Notes: generated by a model not told the origin, from the sequence alone. Shown: positions 1 through 4,949, counted from the first letter of the stretch. The stretch: 5,747 nt of DNA from Firmicutes bacterium UBA6418 (GCA_002439735.1 DJPG01000093.1:2403-8149), one strand, 5' to 3'. Numbers and translations: made by a program.

Positions 1-117
1 GGCAGAACGTACTACTACAAAGCAAGAGTCATGGTATATGACAAAGACGGCAGACTCGTAGCGAAGACTGCACTGAAGCAGTGCAAGTACGCGAGCAGAA
101 AGTGGACGAAGAAGTAA
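1..117 (+). CDS. C-terminal fragment of an unidentified, probably surface-exposed protein
   Basis: Frame 1 is open from the first base and ends at TAA 115-117, leaving 38 residues of a gene that begins outside the window. The fragment starts GRTYYYKARVMVYDKDGRLV and ends in a basic tail (RKWTKK). The 'TYYYKARV' strand followed by a 'DKDGRLVA' turn resembles the last beta strands of fibronectin type III or Ig-like domains found at the end of clostridial cell-wall or secreted proteins. That resemblance is recalled, not searched. There is no LPxTG sorting signal or C-terminal membrane segment in the visible part. It reads in the same direction as the atp genes but is separated from them by a hairpin and a promoter, so it is probably a separate transcription unit. 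The real extent and function cannot be judged from 38 residues. Confidence 0.6.
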   Translation, partial: GRTYYYKARVMVYDKDGRLVAKTALKQCKYASRKWTKK

Positions 118-170
118 ACAGTCGGACACATAGGCCTCTGTGCATGGCACGTAGAAGACGAAATTAAAAG

Positions 171-194
171 GAAGGAGGGCAGCCGCCCTCCTTT
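171..194 (+). terminator. Strong GC-rich hairpin, probable terminator of the upstream gene
   Basis: AAGGAGGGC (172-180) and GCCCTCCTT (185-193) are perfect reverse complements around an AGCC loop, a 9-bp stem that gains a G.T pair at 171/194. It lies 53 bases after the stop codon of the upstream gene and before the atp promoter. On the + strand the run after the stem is only TTTA, weak for an intrinsic terminator. On the - strand the stem is followed by CCTTTTAATTT, a better U-tract, although no - strand gene seems to need it. The stem is clear; its role as a terminator is inference. Confidence 0.55.
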
Positions 195-267
195 ACGATT
201 CGTGCCGGATGTCCACAAGCCAAAAGACGGGTGCAAACAATACAAAAATCTTAACACTTTCTTAGCG

Positions 268-297
268 GAAAAGAACTGGACTTTTCTTGACGAAAAG
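268..297 (+). repeat. Three alternating GAAAAG / CTTTTC half-sites over the promoter
   Basis: GAAAAG (268-273), CTTTTC (281-286) and GAAAAG (292-297) form two overlapping inverted repeats that share the middle arm, with spacers of 7 and 5 bases. The set covers the -35 box at 277-282 and most of the promoter spacer, where a DNA-binding regulator would interfere with or assist polymerase. The half-sites are short and A-rich, so chance is possible. Confidence 0.4.
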
Positions 298-305
298 GCT
301 ATGAT
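277..305 (+). promoter_or_regulatory. Candidate sigma-A-type promoter of the atp operon
   Basis: TGGACT (277-282, 4 of 6 to TTGACA) and TATGAT (300-305, 5 of 6 to TATAAT) are exactly 17 bases apart, placing the start of transcription near 311-313 and giving a leader of about 130 bases before atpB. It is the best-spaced promoter I found in the gap between the upstream terminator-like hairpin and atpB. There is no TGn extension. The -35 element is embedded in a set of alternating GAAAAG/CTTTTC half-sites (268-297) that could serve as an operator. No other convincing promoter was seen within the operon. Confidence 0.55.
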
Positions 306-318
306 AACAACAAACGCG

Positions 319-372
319 AAGTAATGTTTGGCAGGAAGAGAAGACGACCAGGCATTACTTTCCTTTATTTTT
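319..372 (+). promoter_or_regulatory. Leader hairpin followed by a T-rich tract, attenuator candidate
   Basis: Bases 319-331 pair with 348-360 without interruption: 13 pairs, of which two are G.T (327/352 and 328/351), closing a 16-base purine-rich loop (332-347). The stem is followed at once by a T-rich stretch to 372 (TTCCTTTATTTTT from 360). Hairpin plus U-rich tail is the layout of an intrinsic terminator, here inside the transcribed leader, about 10 bases after the predicted transcription start and about 85 bases before atpB. It might attenuate the operon or end a short leader RNA. The loop is large and the T-tract is interrupted by C and A, so termination efficiency may be modest. Confidence 0.45.
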
Positions 373-455
373 CGGGGCTTTTGGACAAAATGGACAAAGT
401 GTTCCAAACGACCTGCGATCGGAATGGAAAGGAGTTGATGACATGTGATCAATGA
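324..455 (+). CDS. Candidate 43-codon leader ORF overlapping the atpB start (hypothetical)
   Basis: ATG 324-326 opens a frame that stays open for 43 codons to TGA 453-455, ending 11 bases inside atpB. The peptide begins MFGRKRRRPG, continues through a short hydrophobic stretch (ITFLYFSGLL), then LDKMDK, and ends ELMTCDQ. Codons 4-8 are AGG AAG AGA AGA CGA, four Arg codons of the AGR/CGA type in five, and these lie in the loop of the leader hairpin. The ATG sits in the hairpin stem, and no good ribosome binding site precedes it, which argues against efficient translation. I recognise no family: it is too short and not membranous enough to be AtpI. It could be a leader peptide, a decayed gene or chance. 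Confidence 0.2.
   Translation: MFGRKRRRPGITFLYFSGLLDKMDKVFQTTCDRNGKELMTCDQ
382..398 (+). repeat. Tandem TGGACAAA direct repeat in the atpB leader
   Basis: TGGACAAA occurs at 382-389 and again at 391-398, separated by one A. It lies between the T-rich tail of the leader hairpin and the atpB ribosome binding site. A nine-base period equals three codons, and in the candidate leader ORF the two copies read as LDK and MDK. The role is unknown. Confidence 0.4.
428..434 (+). promoter_or_regulatory. Ribosome binding site of atpB
   Basis: AAAGGAG ends 10 bases before GTG 445, on the long side of normal. It is only 3 bases before ATG 438, which is out of frame with atpB and reads five codons to TGA 453-455. 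The spacing favours GTG 445. The in-frame TGA at 439-441 excludes any earlier atpB start. Confidence 0.6.
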
Positions 456-1179
456 GGATCAGTTGGGCGCGCGTATCATTATCGGATTCGGCGACGGAAG
501 CGTATTTTTAAGCGAAAGCATCCTTTGGGGAATCATCCTCGCGGCGATCATCGCGGTGCTTGGCATCTGGATGGGTCATGGACTTGAGACAGTTCCGACG
601 ACGAAAAGGCAAATTGCCGCAGAATTCATCGTCGAAAAAATTTACGCTTACGCCAAGAGCAATCTGGGCAGCAAGGCAGAAGCCTTCGCGCCTTATATGG
701 GTACCATTTTTATCTATATTCTGCTCGGCAGCTCTCTGGGACTGTTTGGGATCCGACCGATCACCGCGGATATCAATGTCACCTTCAGTTTGTCCCTGAT
801 GACGTTTCTGCTCATTCAGATCAGCAGCTTTCGCTATCTGGGCATAAAGGGTAAAATCCGGCACATGTGTGACCCATATGCCTTTATGCTTCCGCTGAAT
901 ATCCTGGAGGACTGCACGTTGCCGGTTTCTCTGGCGTTGCGTCTGTTCGGCAATATCTTCGGCGGTATGATCGTCGTAGATCTTTGGATGTACCTGATGG
1001 AATGGCTCAGCGCGTTCGTATCGAGCATACCGTTTATGCGGGCGATCTTCGTCCTGCCGCTGAACGCGTTCTTTGATATCTTTGAACCGATGATTCAGAC
1101 CTACATCTTTGTAACATTAACGATGGTTTTTCTGTCCCGCGGTATCACGGCATCAGATCAAACCACACAAAAAAATTAG
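445..1179 (+). CDS. atpB: F0F1 ATP synthase subunit a
   Basis: Membrane subunit a (244 aa) holds the two half-channels that carry H+ or Na+ to and from the rotating c-ring. Hydrophobic segments lie near residues 25-43, 84-101, 113-130, 155-180 and 190-230. The hallmark is LRLFGN with the essential arginine at Arg166 (Arg210 in E. coli), followed by the conserved helix around IQTYIFVTLTMVFLS with Gln218 (E. coli Gln252). The E. coli Glu219 position is Met175 here, while Asp211 and Glu214 sit in the last helix. The start is GTG 445: an in-frame TGA at 439-441 rules out anything earlier, and AAAGGAG lies 10 bases upstream. TTG 463, with GAGG at 454-457, is a weaker alternative. It is the first atp gene; no atpI precedes it. 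The stop codon overlaps the atpE ribosome binding site, suggesting coupling. Confidence 0.96.
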   Translation: MINEDQLGARIIIGFGDGSVFLSESILWGIILAAIIAVLGIWMGHGLETVPTTKRQIAAEFIVEKIYAYAKSNLGSKAEAFAPYMGTIFIYILLGSSLGLFGIRPITADINVTFSLSLMTFLLIQISSFRYLGIKGKIRHMCDPYAFMLPLNILEDCTLPVSLALRLFGNIFGGMIVVDLWMYLMEWLSAFVSSIPFMRAIFVLPLNAFFDIFEPMIQTYIFVTLTMVFLSRGITASDQTTQKN

Positions 1180-1183
1180 GAGG
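1178..1183 (+). promoter_or_regulatory. Consensus ribosome binding site of atpE, decides the start
   Basis: A perfect AGGAGG overlaps the last two bases of the atpB stop codon (TAG 1177-1179). It is 2 bases from ATG 1186 and 8 bases from ATG 1192, so ATG 1192 is the likely start. The strong site fits the need for many c subunits per complex. Confidence 0.8.
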
Positions 1184-1191
1184 TAATGAAA

Positions 1192-1419
1192 ATGACTAAA
1201 GGAATAATTGCAATTGCAGCGGGAATCGCAGTCGGACTTGCGGCGATCGGTATTGCGATCGGACAAGGTAGCGTGGCCAGTAAGGCTATGGACAGCATGG
1301 GGAAGCAGCCGGAGGCGATCAACGGCATTCGTACTTCGATGATCATCGCTTTGGCAATCATGGAGACCATGGGTGTTCTGACCTTCGTCATTGCGATCGT
1401 GCTGGCAGGAAAACTCTGA
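1192..1419 (+). CDS. atpE: F0F1 ATP synthase subunit c (proteolipid)
   Basis: The c subunit forms the rotor ring; each copy carries one ion as the ring turns against subunit a. At 75 aa it is a helical hairpin: helix 1 about residues 4-29 with GIAVGLAAIGIAIGQG, a polar loop GKQPEA (37-42), and helix 2 about 47-72. The ion-carrying carboxylate is Glu58 in AIMETMG (Asp61 in E. coli). Gln25 in helix 1 and Thr59 next to Glu58 match part of the Na+-binding signature, but other ligand positions differ, so the coupling ion is uncertain. The loop has Lys38 where most c subunits have Arg (RQP). ATG 1192 is chosen over ATG 1186 because AGGAGG is 8 rather than 2 bases away; the earlier start would add only M-K. 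It begins 12 bases after atpB, and a hairpin covers its stop codon. Confidence 0.96.
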   Translation: MTKGIIAIAAGIAVGLAAIGIAIGQGSVASKAMDSMGKQPEAINGIRTSMIIALAIMETMGVLTFVIAIVLAGKL

Positions 1420-1429
1420 TCATCAGAGT
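1413..1429 (+). other. Palindromic hairpin over the atpE stop codon
   Basis: ACTCTGA (1413-1419) and TCAGAGT (1423-1429) are perfect reverse complements around a TCA loop, giving a 17-base near-perfect palindrome that includes the atpE stop codon TGA 1417-1419. It sits in the 43-base gap before atpF. No T-tract follows, so it is not an intrinsic terminator. An RNA stability or processing element between the highly needed c subunit and subunit b is plausible but unproven. Confidence 0.6.
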
Positions 1430-1462
1430 ATAGCGCATAGCAAATGTAAGAAGGTTTCGGAT

Positions 1463-1987
1463 ATGGAAGTAAAATTATATCAGGGGCTGCTTGAAATCAA
1501 CTGGAATCTGTTGTTTTCGGCCATCACCGTGCTGGTACTGTATCTGATCCTGAAGCACTTTTTCTTTGAAAAGGTACATGCGTTTATGCAAGCGCGTCAG
1601 GCGGCGGTGCAGCGCAGTTTAGACGAAGCGGAGGCGGACAAGACGCAGGCGCGGGAGATGCTGACGCATTATCAGCAAACGCTGGACGACGCGGAAGCAA
1701 GAAAGCGCGCAATCATCAAAGAAGCCAAGGCAGAAGCAGATCAAAGAGCAGAGAGCATCATCAACGAAGCCAGACAGCAGGCGCAGGATCTCGCAAAAGA
1801 AGCGCACAAGACGATGCAGGCTGATGAAGAAAAGGCAGCGGAGCAGCTGAAAAAAGAGGTTGCTTCGATTGCGCTTCTGGCTGCTGAACAGATTATGCGA
1901 AAAGAAATGGACGAAAAAAGTCAACAGGCACTTGTTGATCAGGTTTTAGAGGAGGCGGCTAACGGAAAATGGAAGCAGCAGTCGTAG
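1463..1987 (+). CDS. atpF: F0F1 ATP synthase subunit b (peripheral stalk)
   Basis: Subunit b anchors the outer stalk that holds the alpha-beta hexamer still against rotor torque. The 174-aa protein has one N-terminal membrane helix, about residues 14-35 (NWNLLFSAITVLVLYLILKH), then a long, highly charged alpha-helical stretch from about 43 to 165, rich in Ala, Glu, Gln, Lys and Arg. This is typical of the right-handed coiled coil of the b dimer, and the length is within the family range. The start is ATG 1463, preceded by AGAAGG (1449-1454) at 8 bases. The same frame is open back to an ATG at 1391, but that would add 24 polar residues overlapping atpE and has no ribosome binding site. The 3' end overlaps atpH by 19 bases. 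With one b gene, the stalk should be a homodimer. Confidence 0.95.
   Translation: MEVKLYQGLLEINWNLLFSAITVLVLYLILKHFFFEKVHAFMQARQAAVQRSLDEAEADKTQAREMLTHYQQTLDDAEARKRAIIKEAKAEADQRAESIINEARQQAQDLAKEAHKTMQADEEKAAEQLKKEVASIALLAAEQIMRKEMDEKSQQALVDQVLEEAANGKWKQQS
1948..1955 (+). promoter_or_regulatory. Ribosome binding site of atpH with long spacing
   Basis: AGAGGAGG lies inside the 3' end of atpF and ends 13 bases before ATG 1969, longer than the usual 5-10. An in-frame TAA at 1960-1962 leaves no earlier start, so the spacing is real unless translation relies on coupling to atpF, whose stop lies 15 bases past the start codon. Confidence 0.5.
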
Positions 1988-2508
1988 CGCTGACCTACAG
2001 CACAGCTCTTTATGAGGCGGCAAAGGAGCTCGGAAAGCAGGAGCAGTTTCTCACAGAGGTCAGTCAGCTTGCGGTGCTGGTAAAGACCTATGAAGATTTC
2101 GCGAAGTTTCTGAACAGCCCGGCGATCATAGAGAAAGCAAAAAAAGAAGCTGTAAAAAAAATCATGCAGGACAGATTTTCGCAGGAGATGATCAACTTCG
2201 TCTATGTGTTGATCGATAAAAGGCGAACCGCCGAGATCCCGGCGATTGCCAGGCAATATCTCAAACTTTACGATAAGGAAAGCGGCGTGGCCGCAGGAAA
2301 GATCTTCAGTGTTGTCAAGCTGACGCCGGAACAACTGCACAAGTTTGAAGCGGAAATGTCCCGGCTCCTGCGTAAGCATATCAAACTGGAAAACCGTTTG
2401 GATCAGACACTCATCGGAGGCGTTAAGATCCAGGTTGACGGGAAAATGATAGACCGGAGTTACCGGGCGGATTTGGAGTGCCTGCGCAGGGAATTAAAAA
2501 ATCAGTAG
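1969..2508 (+). CDS. atpH: F0F1 ATP synthase subunit delta
   Basis: Delta (OSCP homologue, 179 aa, close to the usual 175-185) caps the F1 head and joins it to the b stalk. The N-terminal helical domain begins with the family-like TYSTALYEAAKE (residues 9-20), includes FLNSPAIIEKAKK (47-59) and runs to about residue 105. The C-terminal part has KIFSVVKLTPEQ (111-122) and ends with the conserved DQTLIGGVKIQVDGKMIDRS (145-164), which matches the family's 'D..LIGG..i.v....iD.S' region. The start is ATG 1969, the first possible codon after an in-frame TAA at 1960-1962. It overlaps atpF by 19 bases and ends 15 bases before atpA, fitting coupled translation. Confidence 0.95.
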   Translation: MEAAVVALTYSTALYEAAKELGKQEQFLTEVSQLAVLVKTYEDFAKFLNSPAIIEKAKKEAVKKIMQDRFSQEMINFVYVLIDKRRTAEIPAIARQYLKLYDKESGVAAGKIFSVVKLTPEQLHKFEAEMSRLLRKHIKLENRLDQTLIGGVKIQVDGKMIDRSYRADLECLRRELKNQ

Positions 2509-2523
2509 GAGGGAGGTTCCCTT

Positions 2524-4035
2524 ATGAAGTTAAGACCGGAAGAAATCAGTTCCGTCATTAAAGAGCAAATAAAAAAATATCACAGTAAATTTGATATTCT
2601 GGATTACGGTACCGTTTTACAGGTCGGGGACGGTATCGCCAGAGTCTATGGCTTAAGCAACTGCATGGAAGGCGAACGGCTCGAGTTTGACAGCGGCGTA
2701 CAGGGAATGGCGCTCAACCTGGAAGAGGATAACGTCGGCGTTGTCATTCTTGGCGCAGACCGGCAGATCAAAGAAGGCGACATTGTCAAGCCGACCGGAG
2801 AGGTCGTAGACGTGCCGGTCGGGGAATGCCTGATTGGCCGCGTGGTCGACGCGCTCGGACAGCCGATCGACGGCAAGGGTCCGATCATTGCCAAAGAAAA
2901 ACGTCCGATCGAATACGCGGCGCCCGGCGTGCTGATGCGCAAGTCGGTCAACGAGCCGCTGCAGACCGGAATCAAGGCCATCGACGCGATGATGCCGATC
3001 GGCAAAGGCCAGCGTGAGCTGATTATCGGCGACCGTCAAACCGGCAAAACTGCCATCGCGATCGATACGATCCTCAACCAAAAAGGCAAAAATGTGATCT
3101 GCATCTATGTCGCGATCGGACAGAAGAAATCCACCGTTGCTCAACTGGTGCAGACGCTGACAGAACGAGAAGCCATGAAGTATACCATCGTGGTTTCCGC
3201 GACCGCCAGTGATGTGGCGCCGCTGCAATATGTCGCTCCCTATGCGGGGTGCGCGATGGCGGAGTACTTTATGTATCAGGGAAAGGATGTCCTGATCATT
3301 TATGACGATCTTTCCAAGCATGCGGTGGCTTATCGAACGATGTCGCTGCTGCTCCGCAGACCGCCCGGAAGAGAAGCCTATCCGGGTGACGTGTTTTACC
3401 TGCACAGCAGACTCCTGGAACGCGCAGCGAAGCTCAGCGATGAACTGGGCGGCGGTTCCATCACTGCGCTGCCGATCATTGAAACACAAGAGGGCGATGT
3501 TTCCGCCTATATTCCGACCAATGTGATCTCCATCACAGATGGACAGATATTTTTGGAAACCGAGCTGTTTTTTACCGGACAGCGGCCGGCTGTCAACGTT
3601 GGCATTTCGGTATCCCGTGTCGGAGGGAACGCGCAGATCAAGGCGATGAAACAGGTTTCCGGCTCCTTGAAGCTGGAGCTGGCGCAGTACCGGGAGCTTG
3701 CTTCGTTTTCACAATTTGGCTCCGATATCGATAAAGATACCAAGGCGCGTTTGGATCACGGCAAAGTCCTGATGGAGATTCTGAAACAGGGGCAGTACCA
3801 TCCGATGGATGTCGAAGACCAGATCATCAGCATCTACGCGGCTTCGCACCGGTATATGGAAGACATTCCGACCGGGGAAATCCATACGTTTGAGACAGAA
3901 CTTCTGGACTATATACACAGTCACTATCCGGAGATCAGCGAAAGAATCCGTCAAAGCGGCAGGCTGGACGAAGAAACCGAAAAATTGCTGATCGAAGGCA
4001 TCACAAACTATAAAGAGGCGAACCATCATGGCTGA
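2524..4035 (+). CDS. atpA: F0F1 ATP synthase subunit alpha
   Basis: Alpha (503 aa, normal length) forms the hexamer with beta and carries the non-catalytic nucleotide sites. An N-terminal amphipathic helix (about 1-20) binds delta, then comes the beta-barrel domain (about 25-95) with GTVLQVGDGIARVYGL. The nucleotide-binding domain has Walker A GDRQTGKT (169-176) and Walker B LIIYDD (257-262). The alpha/beta family signature PAVNVGISVS (355-364) is directly followed by Arg365, the arginine that reaches into the catalytic site of beta (Arg376 in E. coli). The helical C-terminal domain follows, with LELAQYRELASFSQFGSD (384-401). The start is ATG 2524 with AGGAGGGAGG ending 7 bases before it. The last 8 bases overlap atpG. 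All expected motifs are intact. Confidence 0.98.
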   Translation: MKLRPEEISSVIKEQIKKYHSKFDILDYGTVLQVGDGIARVYGLSNCMEGERLEFDSGVQGMALNLEEDNVGVVILGADRQIKEGDIVKPTGEVVDVPVGECLIGRVVDALGQPIDGKGPIIAKEKRPIEYAAPGVLMRKSVNEPLQTGIKAIDAMMPIGKGQRELIIGDRQTGKTAIAIDTILNQKGKNVICIYVAIGQKKSTVAQLVQTLTEREAMKYTIVVSATASDVAPLQYVAPYAGCAMAEYFMYQGKDVLIIYDDLSKHAVAYRTMSLLLRRPPGREAYPGDVFYLHSRLLERAAKLSDELGGGSITALPIIETQEGDVSAYIPTNVISITDGQIFLETELFFTGQRPAVNVGISVSRVGGNAQIKAMKQVSGSLKLELAQYRELASFSQFGSDIDKDTKARLDHGKVLMEILKQGQYHPMDVEDQIISIYAASHRYMEDIPTGEIHTFETELLDYIHSHYPEISERIRQSGRLDEETEKLLIEGITNYKEANHHG

Positions 4036-4915
4036 AACGATGCGCGATTTGAAACGCAGAATGAAAAGCATTGAAAGCACCGAACATATCACGAATGCGA
4101 TGCGACTTGTTTCGGCTGCCAAATTTCGAAGAGCCAAAGGCGTTTATGACCGCAAATCGCAGCAACTGGCGGAAATCTCCGCAACGATCGAGGGAATTTT
4201 GGCTGAACAAAACGATTTTGACCGGCAGGATAGCGACAGCGCACAGATGCCGGGGCGTCCGGAGCGGGTGCTGGCTCTTGTGATCACCAGCGATAGGGGA
4301 CTTTGCGGCGGCTTTAACAGCAGTCTGCTCAAAACCGCGAAGGCGGCACTGGAAAACTACGACAGGCAAAATGTCAAGGTCTTCTGCATCGGCAGTCACG
4401 GCAGAGATTTCTTTGCGCACGCGGATTATGCGATTGCCGGAAGCTTTGACGGCGCGCCGGAAAAAATCGCTTTTTCGGAAATCGAGGCCATCGCAGCGCC
4501 GATCCTCGCGGATTATCACGACCATAAGCTGGATCAGGTGCTGCTGATTACGACGGAATATATCAATTCTCTGCGGCAGGAACCGATGGTAAGGCAGCTG
4601 CTGCCGGTGGAATCCGCCGCGCGCGCGCAAGCAGCGGAAACGACCGTGAAAGCGGCGGCTCCGGTGGAGATCGAGTATGCGCCATCGCGTGAAGCCGTGG
4701 CAGCTTATATGCTGCCCAAATATTTTGAACTGACCTTGTTCAAAGCGGTCATAGAGTCGGCGGTCTGTGAACACGCGGCAAGACGCACGGCGATGGAAAA
4801 CGCGACAGAGAACGCGCGTGAGATTTTTGAACATCTGTCCCTGACCTACAACAGAGCGCGGCAAGCGGCGATCACAAATGAGCTGATCGAGATCGTTTCC
4901 GGTTCGGAAACATAG
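4028..4915 (+). CDS. atpG: F0F1 ATP synthase subunit gamma
   Basis: Gamma is the central shaft that turns inside the alpha-beta hexamer and couples it to the c-ring. The 295-aa protein has the typical N-terminal coiled-coil helix with IKRRxKSI-like start and ITNAMRLVSAAKFRRA (21-36), the Rossmann-like middle domain with SDRGLCGGFN (88-97), and the C-terminal helix ending NRARQAAITNELIEIVSG (275-292). The family signature normally has G-A after the S near its end; here it is G-S (292-293), a minor change. Residues 195-215 are a low-complexity Ala-rich stretch encoded partly by a CG run. The start is ATG 4028, overlapping the atpA stop (TGA 4033-4035) by 8 bases, with GAGG (4015-4018) 9 bases upstream. 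Translational coupling to atpA is likely. Confidence 0.97.
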   Translation: MAETMRDLKRRMKSIESTEHITNAMRLVSAAKFRRAKGVYDRKSQQLAEISATIEGILAEQNDFDRQDSDSAQMPGRPERVLALVITSDRGLCGGFNSSLLKTAKAALENYDRQNVKVFCIGSHGRDFFAHADYAIAGSFDGAPEKIAFSEIEAIAAPILADYHDHKLDQVLLITTEYINSLRQEPMVRQLLPVESAARAQAAETTVKAAAPVEIEYAPSREAVAAYMLPKYFELTLFKAVIESAVCEHAARRTAMENATENAREIFEHLSLTYNRARQAAITNELIEIVSGSET

Positions 4916-4931
4916 AAAGCAGGATTTTCCG
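4895..4931 (+). other. Competing stems at the atpG end, ahead of the atpD ribosome binding site
   Basis: GTTTCCG (4895-4901) and CGGAAAC (4905-4911) form a 7-bp hairpin with loop GTT over the last codons of atpG, just before TAG 4913-4915. The same CGGAAA (4905-4910) can instead pair with TTTCCG (4926-4931), a 6-bp stem with a 15-base loop that ends 5 bases before the AGGAGG of atpD (4937-4942). The two are mutually exclusive. No T-tract follows either one. Pairing is visible in the sequence; any regulatory role is inference. Confidence 0.45.
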
Positions 4932-4949
4932 AAAACAGGAGGTAAGAAA

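Noticed and set aside
127..142. 16-base imperfect palindrome (CACATAGGCCTCTGTG) after the upstream gene
   Set aside because: It has one mismatch and no room for a hairpin loop at its centre; nothing nearby suggests a binding site, so it may be chance.
287..292. TTGACG as a -35 box
   Set aside because: It is a good match, but there is no acceptable -10 element 16-18 bases downstream; 310-315 reads ACAAAC.
15..452. Long - strand open frame across the intergenic region (145 codons)
   Set aside because: It runs antisense through the end of the upstream gene, the hairpins and the promoter, has no recognisable domain or clear ribosome binding site, and its hydrophobic parts come from A/T-rich DNA.
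1186..1191. ATG 1186 as the start of atpE
   Set aside because: It is only 2 bases from AGGAGG; ATG 1192, two codons later, has normal 8-base spacing.
1391..1462. Upstream in-frame ATG 1391 for atpF
   Set aside because: It would add 24 polar residues before the membrane helix, overlaps atpE, and lacks a ribosome binding site, whereas ATG 1463 has AGAAGG at 8 bases.
2653..3489. 278-codon - strand open frame inside atpA
   Set aside because: It lies fully opposite the well-conserved atpA and has no recognisable family content; codon bias of the real gene explains it.
4618..4628. Alternating CG run of 11 bases in atpG
   Set aside because: It encodes an Ala/Arg stretch of a variable surface region of gamma and needs no other explanation.
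4001..4864. 287-codon - strand open frame inside atpG
   Set aside because: It is opposite a clear gamma subunit gene, and its composition is rich in Arg, His and Phe as expected for an antisense shadow.
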